From Chrysomallon squamiferum (taxonomy: Eukaryota; Mollusca; Gastropoda; Neomphalida; Peltospiridae), in assembly GCA_012295275.1 (NCBI GenBank), contig CM022677.1:13362889-13426888 (forward strand): a stretch of 64,000 nucleotides of DNA. The letters run 5' to 3'. Within the stretch, counting starts at the first letter, position 1; each line of letters begins with the position of its first letter. The position numbers and the translations under genes are program-made. Below, piece by piece: positions 37,501-48,548 of the stretch. The notes under the pieces were generated by a model, which made no database searches, was not told where the DNA came from, and was given only the letters and a program-made list of their open reading frames with translations.

Positions 37501-38558
37501 TGATCTGAAGTAACTGGCAAACTTTGGTGTCTTTGGAACTTCCCATTCAAGAACAGCCTTTATTTTGTCTGGATCTGTAACTACCCCATCTCTAGACATC
37601 ACGTCCTAGATATTCCACTTCTTTCTTAAGGAAAGAGCGTTTGCTTGGTTTTAGTTTGAGCCCATGCTGTTTTAAAATGTTTAATACCTCTTCTAGTTTA
37701 TCTATGCACACATAAAAAAACAGAACACTGAAATATCTGCTCTGTAAAGCAATGCTGCATGAGTCTTTAAAATGTGGCTGGTGCTTCTGATAAACCAAAC
37801 AGCATACGATTGATTCAAACAAACCCATTGGAGTGATGAATGCAGTTTTGTCTTTGTTTTTATCCTCAACTGCAACTTGGTTGTATTCACTGGCCATATC
37901 CGTGTAGTGAACCAATTTGCTCTGTGCAAAGCATCTAATGACTCTTCTATTGTAGGTAGTGGAAAGCAGTCTTTCCTAGTTTTAGCATTCAGCCACCTGT
38001 AGTCCACACACAGATGAATTGTGTTGTCTGTTTTTCTCAATAGGAGATGAATATGGGCTATTTTATTTAATTTAATTTTTTATCAAAATATACAGAAACC
38101 TTGAGATATGTGTACATTTCCAGATTTCTAAATAAAACAATTTAACTCAATGTTTTTTCTTGATACAATATAAGGACCATCTATGGACACTGATATTATA
38201 AAATACAGAATCATTAATTTAAACTATTACAAAGATTTAAACTTACGATGTTTAGCATGTTTAATTAATCATATAACATTGTTTAATAATGTAAAAACTC
38301 TGAGATCAAAATAATGATTAAAATTACTATTATAATTTCATTTTTTTTTTTTTTTTTTTTTTTTGATAATTAAACCAATATAACTTCATATTACCTTGTT
38401 GAATAAATTGATATTACGTTAACCTCAACAGGGCCTCCTGCACTTTTTGATCACTGATCTCTAGAACACCATAAATCAATCCTGAAAGAAAGATTTAGAA
38501 TAATAATAATAACAATAATAATAATAATAATAATAATAATAGTAACAATAACAATAAC

Positions 38559-38589
<31 letters not shown>

Positions 38590-39389
38590 TACTTTAATAT
38601 AGGATACACATTCTAAAAAAAAAAATAAGAATAATATATTTTCATATAGGATGTGCACACTGAAAGAAAACAATTAACAGAAAACACAACAGAACAAATA
38701 GAAGTACGCATGTAACATCAAGCAGAATGCTGATATGACAGAAACAATGGTGCCATTAATAGAAATACTAATAATATATTTTGAGACAGGATGAGAACTG
38801 ATGACATCAATAACAGTATGAACAATGCCGTTACGTCACTGATATAAAGAATAATACTATATTGTGAGACAGGATTATCCCTGTCACAAGTAAGAAAAAT
38901 AAAAACAAGAATTCACAAAAACATTAAGAATAACATTGGTGTGATGGCAACGTCAGCGACATTAATAGTAATATATTCCTCACAGAAAGCGACAGTAACT
39001 ATTAAGAGAAAGCACAACAGAATACACCAATACGATCAAGAAGAACACAGATACCATGGCAACGACGGCAACATTGATACAAATAAGAATAATCTATCTT
39101 ACTACAGGATGAGCACACATAAAGTGAGAATAACTATTAATAAAAAGAGAATAAAGAGAAGTACACCAGTAAAATGAAGAAGAATGCAGATATGAAGGTA
39201 ACAATATTGGGTGCACACTAAGAAAGTAAGAATAATAGTTAATAAAAAGAGCAAAATAATAAAGAGGAATACAACACAGATATGACGTCGCCGATATTAA
39301 TGTTAATAATAATAATCTATTTCAACAGAGGATGCACACACTGAAAATGAGACTAACTAATAATAGAAAGCACAACACAATAAGTAGAA
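34507..39389. repeat. Left arm of a ~4.88-kb inverted repeat
   Basis: It is a near-perfect reverse complement of 40454-45333: matching positions sum to about 79843 throughout (for example 38941-39177 pairs with 40666-40902, encoding the same shadow frame). The inner end is at TAAGTAGAA (39389). Content: exon-like pieces on the minus strand, a Gypsy pol remnant, and a reverse array of the ~130-bp repeat. Small indels exist, such as in poly-A/T tracts. Confidence 0.9.
36590..38053 (-). pseudogene. Ty3/Gypsy pol remnant, left arm copy
   Basis: Minus-strand mirror of 41790-43260. Frames at 37592-38040 show reverse-transcriptase blocks: IHLCVDYRWLNAKTRKDCFP, LPTIEESLDAL, TAFITPMGLFE and LKPSKRSFLKKEVEYLG. 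The catalytic YxDD motif is degenerate (it reads FYVCIDKL) and frameshifts break the protein. It is the same relic as in the right arm, duplicated with the palindrome. Confidence 0.8.
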
Positions 39390-39430
39390 CTACATTAACT
39401 TGAGACAGGATGTGCACACTGAAAATGAGA
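38590..39430. repeat. ~130-bp dispersed repeat array (reverse), left arm
   Basis: About six units with ATATTTTGAGACAGGATG, ATGGCAACGTCAGCGACATT and GCACAACAGAATACACC-type blocks. An AAT run at 38500-38590 precedes it. Confidence 0.7.
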
Positions 39431-39666
39431 CTAACTAACAATAGAAAGCACAACACAATATGTGTCTATAGGTGTGTGTGTGTGTATAAAAACAAAGCAA
39501 AAAAACATTACTGTATTGGATAGTTAAATACAACATATTATTTTGATAGTTTAAAAAAAAATAATTGGGATAAAAAATTATGGCTATATATGTATTATAA
39601 TCTGGCATTTTGAAATAAAGAAATGAAATTCAATTTAACAAAAAAGGTTGATAATAATAGCGATAA

Positions 39667-39703
<37 letters not shown>

Positions 39704-40453
39704 GCGATAAAATAATAATAATAATAATAAAGAAAAAAGAAAAGAAAGAAAGAAATAGAAAGAACACTTAGCTACCGTGTCAAAGTATCTGAAATTGTGG
39801 TGTTTATTATGTATGAAACTCTGCTATTATCACCTTGACCATCACAGTGATCAGTGTCCTCCTTGATCAAAGTTGATAATTTTATTGATTCTGTGAAAAC
39901 GTAAGTTTTATGATATTCAAGAATGTGCGTAGAAAAATTAATTATTTAGGAAAACAAAAAAGGGACAGATGCAGAAAAAGAATATCAATTTTAAGGATTA
40001 CATTCTGTTAGAAATATAAAAATACCACAACATTTAGTGCAAAACTACTTAAAGTTCTATAAATAAAAATAAGAGGAATTTTAAAGAACAAATTATTCCT
40101 AGGAAAAACATACCAAAATAACCAATAAAATTCCATTTTAATTAACACACTGTACTACTTTGGATTTGAAACTAAATTATACCTTAAAATTAACATATCT
40201 AAATTTAAAGGCTTAAAGTCTTACCTGCTGTCTTACTCTGGTATTTATTATTTGCTATCGCAGCTTTAAAACTGTAGCGTCTTATGCCAGAAGATGAATC
40301 TGTTTCTTCTTTGTCACCTCAGTTCAAGGTTATGGTGCTGCTCTCTTGTCTCATATCATGAACAGTTCTTTGATGATAGCTTGTGAGTATTCCATTGTGT
40401 TGGAACTGCTGCAGGTAGTAAGGTTTGCATTATGATCCAGTCCAGACTGACAC
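39390..40453. other. Spacer of the large inverted repeat
   Basis: Unique ~1.06 kb between the arms. It starts with one more copy of the block TGCACACTGAAAATGAGACT and contains AAT runs at 39667-39730. No gene. Confidence 0.7.
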
Positions 40454-40489
40454 TTCTACTTATTGTGTTGTGCTTTCTATTATTAGTTA

Positions 40490-41249
40490 GTCTCATTTTC
40501 AGTGTGTGCATCCTCTGTTGAAATAGATTATTATTATTAACATTAATATCGGCGACGTCATATCTGTGTTGTATTCCTCTTTATTATTTTGCTCTTTTTA
40601 TTAACTATTATTCTTACTTTCTTAGTGTGCACCCAATATTGTTACCTTCATATCTGCATTCTTCTTCATTTTACTGGTGTACTTCTCTTTATTCTCTTTT
40701 TATTAATAGTTATTCTCACTTTATGTGTGCTCATCCTGTAGTAAGATAGATTATTCTTATTTGTATCAATGTTGCCGTCGTTGCCATGGTATCTGTGTTC
40801 TTCTTGATCGTATTGGTGTATTCTGTTGTGCTTTCTCTTAATAGTTACTGTCGCTTTCTGTGAGGAATATATTACTATTAATGTCGCTGACGTTGCCATC
40901 ACACCAATGTTATTCTTAATGTTTTTGTGAATTCTTGTTTTTATTTTTCTTACTTGTGACAGGGATAATCCTGTCTCACAATATAGTATTATTCTTTATA
41001 TCAGTGACGTAACGGCATTGTTCATACTGTTATTGATGTCATCAGTTCTCATCCTGTCTCAAAATATATTATTAGTATTTCTATTAATGGCACCATTGTT
41101 TCTGTCATATCAGCATTCTGCTTGATGTTACATGCGTACTTCTATTTGTTCTGTTGTGTTTTCTGTTAATTGTTTTCTTTCAGTGTGCACATCCTATATG
41201 AAAATATATTATTCTTATTTTTTTAGAATGTGTATCCTATATTAAAGTA

Positions 41250-41250
<1 letters not shown>
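40490..41250. repeat. ~130-bp dispersed repeat array (forward), right arm
   Basis: Mirror of 38590-39430, followed by a TTA run at 41250-41345. Confidence 0.7.
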
Positions 41251-41283
<33 letters not shown>

Positions 41284-41789
41284 GTTATTGTTATTGTTAC
41301 TATTATTATTATTATTATTATTATTATTGTTATTATTATTATTCTAAATCTTTCTTTCAGGATTGATTTATGGTGTTCTAGAGATCAGTGATCAAAAAGT
41401 GCAGGAGGCCCTGTTGAGGTTAACGTAATATCAATTTATTCAACAAGGTAATATGAAGTTATATTGGTTTAATTATCAAAAAAAAAAAAAAAAAAAAAAA
41501 AAAATGAAATTATAATAGTAATTTTAATCATTATTTTGATCTCAGAGTTTTTACATTATTAAACAATGTTATATGATTAATTAAACATGCTAAACATCGT
41601 AAGTTTAAATCTTTGTAATAGTTTAAATTAATGATTCTGTATTTTATAATATCAGTGTCCATAGATGGTCCTTATATTGTATCAAGAAAAAACATTGAGT
41701 TAAATTGTTTTATTTAGAAATCTGGAAATGTACACATATCTCAAGGTTTCTGTATATTTTGATAAAAAATTAAATTAAATAAAATAGCC

Positions 41790-43260
41790 CATATTCATCT
41801 CCTATTGAGAAAAACAGACAACACAATTCATCTGTGTGTGGACTACAGGTGGCTGAATGCTAAAACTAGGAAAGACTGCTTTCCACTACCTACAATAGAA
41901 GAGTCATTAGATGCTTTGCACAGAGCAAATTGGTTCACTACACGGATATGGCCAGTGAATACAACCAAGTTGCAGTTGAGGATAAAACAAAGACAAAACT
42001 GCATTCATCACTCCAATGGGTTTGTTTGAATCAATCGTATGCTGTTTGGTTTATCAGAAGCACCAGCCACATTTTAAAGACTCATGCAGCATTGCTTTAC
42101 AGAGCAGATATTTCAGTGTTCTGTTTTTTTATGTGTGCATAGATAAACTAGAAGAGGTATTAAACATTTTAAAACAGCATGGGCTCAAACTAAAACCAAG
42201 CAAACGCTCTTTCCTTAAGAAAGAAGTGGAATATCTAGGACGTGATGTCTAGAGATGGGGTAGTTACAGATCCAGACAAAATAAAGGCTGTTCTTGAATG
42301 GGAAGTTCCAAAGACACCAAAGTTTGCCAGTTACTTCAGATCATACATTAAAGGATTCTCAGTTACTGCTCGACCTTTGCATTCTTTGGTGAACAGGTTC
42401 TGAGATAAGAAAAATCAAGAATTGTTAAAGGGTGCTTGGTACAAGAGTTGTCAAAAGAGATACTTTAAAAGAGAAGTTAACTTCAGCTCCAATATCAGGA
42501 AACGCTGATTTCAGTGAACTTTTCAAGTTTTCAGGAAGTGGGAGCAGTACTGTCACAGGAGCAAAATGGGCAAAGTGAAGAAATTACATATGTTAGACAG
42601 AGCTTGAGACCCACTGAGAGAAACATGAATAATAACAGTTCCAGGAAATTAGAGCTTGTCTGAAATGAGCTGTGACTGAAAAGATTGAAAATTATCTTCT
42701 CAAACATCAATTTACCATATATACAGACAACAATCCAGTAAGTCGTCTTGATAACACAAAACTACATGCAGTGGAATAAACATGGGGGTCTCAGCTGGCA
42801 CAATTTGATTTTGATGTGAAATATCATTCAACACAATAAGAATGCTGATGGCCTATCCAGGAAGAAATTTCACAGAATGACATCTACTTCAGTGGAAGCT
42901 GCTTTAGAGATACTGCTAGATACAGAAGTTACACAACCAATGAGACACGTTATAAAAGGTGGTGGAAGAAAAGTCACACAGTAAACAATTTAATGGAACA
43001 ATTTAATGAAACTATGGAAGCCACAACATCATCTCCCAGCTTTAGAAGAACTAGCAGTGATGCAGGCAAAAGACATGTTAATAAGGAGATTGCTGTATTA
43101 CATGGCTATCATGCAGAGCTGAGAGAAGATTAGAAGAATCAGGTTTCTTCATGCTAATCTGGCAATGGGACAGATTATTCCTTGAAAACAAAGCACTTTA
43201 CAGAAAAGTAAAGGACCCAACTTGGCAAGTTTGCTGTTCATCTTATCTAGAAGAAATATC
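41790..43260 (+). pseudogene. Ty3/Gypsy pol remnant, right arm copy
   Basis: Reverse transcriptase blocks at 41805-42252 (LCVDYRWLNAKTRKDCFPLP, FITPMGLFE-like, KQHGLKLKPSKRSFLKKEVE), then VTDPDKIKAVLEWEVPKTPK and FASYFRSYIKGFSVTARPLH of the thumb, an RNase H piece (NPVSRLDNTKLHAVE, AQFDFDVKYH, NADGLSRKKF) and a pre-integrase piece (LIWQWDRLFLENKALYRKVK). Order matches Ty3/Gypsy pol. Stops and frameshifts are frequent, and no LTR pair was found around it. Confidence 0.8.
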
Positions 43261-43999
43261 ATCACATTCCTTCCTCTCTACAAACATAAATACAATTATT
43301 ATTAGTAAATACTGTCTTAGAATGACTTAGAAAATATCCTTTTGACCTGAAAAACAGAAATATTTGCAGATTGTGTTGAATGGTTTAATTATCTAAATCT
43401 ATTGTGTTTTCTAGATTCAAGTATTTTCTGTCTGAAATGTTTAATTATGTGTGCACACATGGACAGGAAGACACATTTCACTTTCTTTTATAATGGAGCC
43501 AGAAACAGTCTGATGTAAGCACTAATGTGATTTGATTCTGTGCCTACCCACACTTCATACACTGACTTACACATTGACTACAGAAAACACAGCAGTCAGT
43601 TTAATTCATAGTTTACAGTTTTCTCTCTAACTTTATTACAGTGATTACCACTGTGAAATAAAATACTTGATAACCAATTTGACTAGAAAATAAAATAAGG
43701 AAAGAAAATAATTAGGAAAAGCAGCTAAAATTTTTTAATAAATCACGTTTCTCCTCGATATAATAGCTATTGAAACAGACCTATTATTTTACTAATTATT
43801 TATTTATTGTTATTTTTATTAGATGTAAATTAACAGAATTTAACTTTAAACACTGTAAATGTTTAAAAAAAAAAGATCAAAAATTAAAACCTGATATCAC
43901 ATAATCCTAATTTTCATTTAGAATTTAACAATTTATAAAACTGTTTATTTCTTTAAAACATTATTCCAAAATCTGTAGAAATTAATGGTGGTTTAAGAC

Positions 44000-45615
44000 C
44001 CAGCGCAGACACAATACAAGATAAATTATTAATGGAGCTCAGTGTGGAATGGGAAACGGTAATGTTTCAAGGATAAAGTGAGCTCTGGGATCATTTCAGA
44101 TTCTTATTTATTAAAACTAGTTGTAATTAGAACATTTATCAATTTAAATACTGATAAATTAAAAATTTAACAAACTATTAATCATATAAATATTAATCAT
44201 GTATATTATAAGTTTTAATAATTCATGTACTTCTGTGTTATATTTACAGATGACTGACTGAACTTCCACTGCAGTCCATGTTGTCCACGAAGTGATCATG
44301 TCAGAATTCTTGCAGTTGCTTCCATATTGTCTGGGCAGAATATTCTCTACAGACCAAAGGTTTGAAACTGCTGGTTTTTATTGGTTTCAAAGATATAATT
44401 AAGCTAATATAATTAAGAAAATAAGTAAAACAGAAAAGTTATTATTAACAAAAATCTTATATACAACATCCTATGTTTTGGAAATTAAAAAATAAATAAA
44501 TAAAAAAGATAAAAGCAAAGTGAACTCTTTATTATTAAAATCCAAGAAAAAAAGACATCCAAAATATTATTTTGTTTATTTATGGTGAACAATCTTGTTA
44601 ATTATAAAGTTTGACACAAAACTGAAGAAACTTGCTGATTATGAACACTAAACATTGTAGTACAATTCAGTGAAGAACAATCGCTTCTCCAGTTTGTGGT
44701 GTTAAAAGAAATTTGTACAAACTCAGAAACTCAGATGAGTTCAAGTGTTTGAAATCAGATGCTGAGTATAATGGAAAGGTAATTCAGTTTACAACTAGAC
44801 TTTATAAACTGTAAAATATAAATCATTTAATGCCATATGAGAATATTTTAATATTATTATTATAATTTTCTTTTTTTAAATAATGGTATCTGTAGATGCA
44901 AAGAAAAAGACAAAACGTGACATTGATACAGCAGTTGGGAGAAAAGGACTGTAATTAGAAAATGTATGTTCAAAAATTAACAGATAAATATTACTGATCT
45001 TACTTGTTGTCAATTTTTATAAAATATATTAATTTATGTACTTAATTAAAAGTAAAATGGAAGTTACTGTTTTAAGAACGAAAATATATATATATATATA
45101 TATACAATGAAAAATAGAGGTCCAACAAGACTGTTTAAATAAATATAATTAAACTTTATTTTATTTCAGTTAAATTAACTGTACTTATTATTGGTTGAAA
45201 ACATTACTTCAGATTCAAATGATAAAATATAAAATTATAGTGGGTCTTGTTAAAATGTTTGAATGTAATATTTTTTATTTCAGTCATCACAGAAAGCTAT
45301 TTACAAGAACTGATGTCCACTGAATCTAAATGACTTGACAAGTTTGCCTCCAAGTTCTTCAGGTTTTCTGACTACTGAACTAAGTAAACAGAAGATAAAA
45401 CATCTCCACAGTAAATATAAAGAACTGAATAACTGGATAAAATAACATTTTAAAAACATTAATTGTGTGAATCATGGACTGTTCTTATTGAAGAATTTAT
45501 AATATTGTGATACTGAATTTAGATTCAAAGTTACAATGTTGTTCATGAAAGATGTGATCAGATATACTCAGTATATTGAACGTTTGGACCAGACACAGCA
45601 CCAAGTACAGGCAAG
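44000..45615 (+). other. Exon-like segments of an unidentified gene
   Basis: Plus-strand coding-like pieces with splice signals: LRPSADTIQDKLLMELSVEW before GTAATG (about 43993-44060); QFSEEQSLLQFVVLKEICTN before GTAATT (44664-44780); CPLNLNDLTSLPPSSSGFLT and TELSKQKIKHLHSKYKELNN (45314-45445, after TTTTTATTTCAG); and FMKDVIRYTQYIERLDQTQH (45540-45610). They look like short exons of a helical protein; some contain stops. The first pieces are mirrored in the left arm. No family recognised. Confidence 0.35.
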
Positions 45616-45897
45616 TCTGTGATAAAACAAGTTACTTTTTAAAAACGATTTAATGTCAGAAATCCTTGATTACTTAAAAAGTACACACTTCATATTAAAA
45701 AAAATGTTTGGAGATAATTTTTTTTAAATTTAATTTTATATTTTTAAATAATTTTGTTTTGAAAGAATACTGTACTTAATAATCTAATCAAAACTTAAAA
45801 TAAATAAATACCAAGAGTTCTGGTAAAAATGTACCCTATAAAACATCGTTAAAACATAAAATGGAATCAGTTGACCTATTTAAAAAACAGAGTTGAA

Positions 45898-46562
45898 CAG
45901 ACTGGCTTTTGGCTTTTGGACCAAATGTACTTTAACACCCGAAGGTGCATAGTCACGTGACATAACGTCATCTCAAAATATTAAAAAAAAGTATATAGGG
46001 TGGGGGGAGTGAAAGACAAGACGTGATATATAGTCAACCTAACTCTTGTGATTTGTAAAAAAAACAAAGATCTTCATTACTGGCTTTTGGCTTTTTGACC
46101 AAAAGTACTTTTAACGCGAAGGTGCTTAGGCTTCGCCCGAAGGAGCATAAGTTAAAGTACATTTGGTCAAAAAGCCAAAAGCCAATCATGGTGAACTTTG
46201 TTTTTTTAACTTATGATCCTTCGGGTTTTGGCTTCGCCCGAAGGAACATTATCACCTTCGGGTTAAAAGTACATTTGGTTAAAAAGCCAAAGGCCAATCA
46301 TGGGGAACTTTGTTTTTTTTTTTACAATAACAAGAGTTTAGTTGAAATTGTAAAAAAAACAAATTTCCTCACTACATGGCTTTTTAGCTTTTTGGCTTTT
46401 TGACCATAATGTACTTTTAACCCGAAGGTGATAACGTTTCTTCGGGCGTAGCCGGAACCCGAAGGATCATAATTTAAAAGTACATTATGGTCAAAAAGCC
46501 AAAAAGCTAAAAAGCCAGATCATGAGGAACTTTGTTTTTTTTACAATAACAAGAGTTAGGTT
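45898..46562. repeat. Parvovirus-like terminal palindrome cluster at the array's left end
   Basis: Contains a truncated hairpin arm (45898-45950) and at least three further palindromic units (about 46084-46190, 46190-46330, 46365-46530) built of the same parts as the other palindromes: AAAGTTCCTC..TGGCTTTTT arms, GACCATAATGTACTTTTAA, and a CCCGAAGG/CCTTCGGG loop. The middle unit has the loop in the opposite orientation to the last one. The outer TCAACCTAACTCTTGT and ACAAGAGTTAGGTTG flanks mark the ends. The join to non-viral sequence is near 45898. Confidence 0.75.
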
Positions 46563-46640
46563 GTAGAATCTATTATAGCTGATGTCGCTAATTCAACAGA
46601 CGTATCAAACGCAAATTCTATTACAGATTCTTGTGGTTTT
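46563..46640 (-). other. Patchwork junction of three viral gene fragments
   Basis: Directly after the palindrome, 46566-46610 matches the middle of the small gene (compare 56579-56636), the next bases ATTACAGATTCTTGTGGTT match VP (compare 50201-50219), and from about 46634 the sequence is the NS1 C-terminal half. This gives NS1 of unit P4 a false ending (TTRICNRICV). Confidence 0.7.
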
Positions 46641-48335
46641 TTCCAGTGCAATATTCATCTCATCATCTGTTGGATCGAATCCGATAGTAAACAACTTTGG
46701 ATGCATGAGATTATATGCATTTTTGAGTACGTCACTCTTCTTTAAATCTTGAATGAAATAAAGTCTTGTCTTCATAATACTGATTTGACTTGTAGTCAAA
46801 CCATCTCCAAATCGATTATTTGAATTTATCATACAAATATTTGCTCGGCAATAGCATGGAGTGGTTCCCTTACGTTCACATGTAGCCTTACTACCACTGA
46901 GCAAATCTTTATATTTATCGATATTTGTCTGATTTATTGAAATTTCTTCGCCTAACACGATCTTTTTGTTTCCAAGCATTTGCCAAGGGAAATTGTCTTT
47001 CGCGATTTTTCCTGCACATGATAAACATTCAAACATGCTACTCGATATCATGGTCTTTCCAGAATCTGACTCTCCTTGTAAATATATGCCTTTTCCCTTT
47101 TCCTTTCAATAATGCAACAATCAAACAATACAGCCATCTCTCTGGCAGATGTTGTTCAAAGCACCAACTATTGAATACTTTTAAACTGTCCTCTGGTGTC
47201 ATGTAATGTTCAGTAGTATCATTTAAGTTCATAATTTGTTCAAATGCATTTTTATCCGATTGTTCATCTAAGAATTTTGATCTAGCCGCTTTAAATAGTT
47301 TTTCACCAGATGTATTTGCAACTGAATTACATAATGCCTTAAATTCGTTCAAACTACTGTCAAATTTACTAATCAACATGTTCAGTTTGTTAACTTCTGG
47401 ATGTTTTATGATCAAATTGTAGAAGAAATCCAACGTATCAGCTGACTTGTTGGTTAATAGATGTGAAGGAATATTGTCGTTCTTTGTATTACTTGTAGCA
47501 GTTTTATCATCTTCCATCATTGCATCTATAATTGTATTCTCTATCTTAGCCTCAGATGAAGTTGTTCCTGCACCGTGATTGATGGACGTATTCATAGTTG
47601 TTGGTTCTGATTTGACTTTAATTTCATCTTTTCTAATAGTTCCTTGATGGCAGACATCATGGACGTATCATTAGAGATATCTTTATTGTCAAAAAAGTCC
47701 ATCAAAATGTTCATAATATCATTTTCATTATCATGATATCGTTTGTCTATTTCATTCCAGATATGAAGCATTCGTTCGTCATTTGTACCAAGGTACATCT
47801 TCTCATTATCATTCATCAGATATGACATATAATTTTCCAGACATGTATTTTGAGGTTCCTTCAGTTTTCCTATTTTGATGTATCCCTTCTCATTGAGTAC
47901 CGCACGGTGTAATCTTCTGTATTGCCTGTCCTGTGAGGGTGTTTTCATGTTATTCTTCCAAATTACATGAACATGAGATCCATACGTTGGAAAGGCTTTA
48001 TCCATTTCACAGTCTTTTTGATGATAAACTATCAGTGATTTCCAGTTTATATTTCTTAGAAAGGATTTTAGCTCAGTTATCACTCTGTCCTGTCCTTTGG
48101 CTAAATATTGATGCTGGGTGTTGCCCAATGGTCAACCGGTTTGTCTAAGATATCCTGTGGATCCATTTGATAGCTTTTTATAAAGCTTTTTACCTTGAGC
48201 ATAGACGTAATTACCTTCTTTGTCCTTCACTAGGCTTCTCGGAACTAAATATTTGGGATGCACCATATCATATAATGGATGTCCAACAATTACGCTGTAA
48301 TAACTGTCTTCTGGTAATTCAATGTACCTATCCAT
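46634..48335 (-). pseudogene. NS1 replication protein, unit P4 (frameshifted, C-terminus lost)
   Basis: The start is ATG 48335 (MDRYIELPEDSYYS). Four frames in sequence cover the protein: 48132-48335, 47592-48128, 47038-47595 and 46605-47051, so at least three frameshifts are present. The second piece holds the whole HUH nuclease core (GSHVHVIWKNN, then ENYMSYL with the candidate catalytic Tyr). The last piece holds SF3 helicase motifs: Walker A GESDSGKT lies across a small deletion that shifts the frame, Walker B IVLGEE and motif C MINSNN. The acidic C-terminal tail found in P3 and P2 is missing because of the patchwork junction. Confidence 0.9.
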
Positions 48336-48411
48336 TTTTTTATCAATATAGTTATAATATGTTGAAACAATTCTTTTGTAATGAATAACAAACGAATGAA
48401 AAATTAAACTG

Positions 48412-48475
48412 AAGCGTCTTTATTTATAACAAATGTAACATGACGTCATATATATGACGTAATAATGTGTACGTG
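48412..48475 (-). promoter_or_regulatory. Putative NS1 promoter, unit P4
   Basis: Upstream of NS1 the minus strand has ATTACGTCATATATATGACG and TGACGTCA (CRE-type), then TTATAAATAAAG (TATA-like) about 100 bases before the ATG. Unit P3 keeps TTATAAATAAAG at the matching place. Confidence 0.5.
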
Positions 48476-48548
48476 ACATTAATAACGTTAACATTTAAAA
48501 ATACTTTTAACTGTATTAATATGCAACTATAAGAACTATTTACATCAG

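Larger units (their letters stand above)
40454..45333. repeat. Right arm of the ~4.88-kb inverted repeat
   Basis: Reverse complement of 34507-39389. It ends at 45333 only because the left counterpart meets the gap; true homology could be longer. The unique sequence after 45334 continues an exon-like frame, so the right arm is probably the original locus. Confidence 0.9.

Noticed and set aside
38941-39177. 78-aa frame repeated at 40666-40902
   Set aside because: It lies in the ~130-bp non-coding repeat array; it appears twice because of the palindrome.
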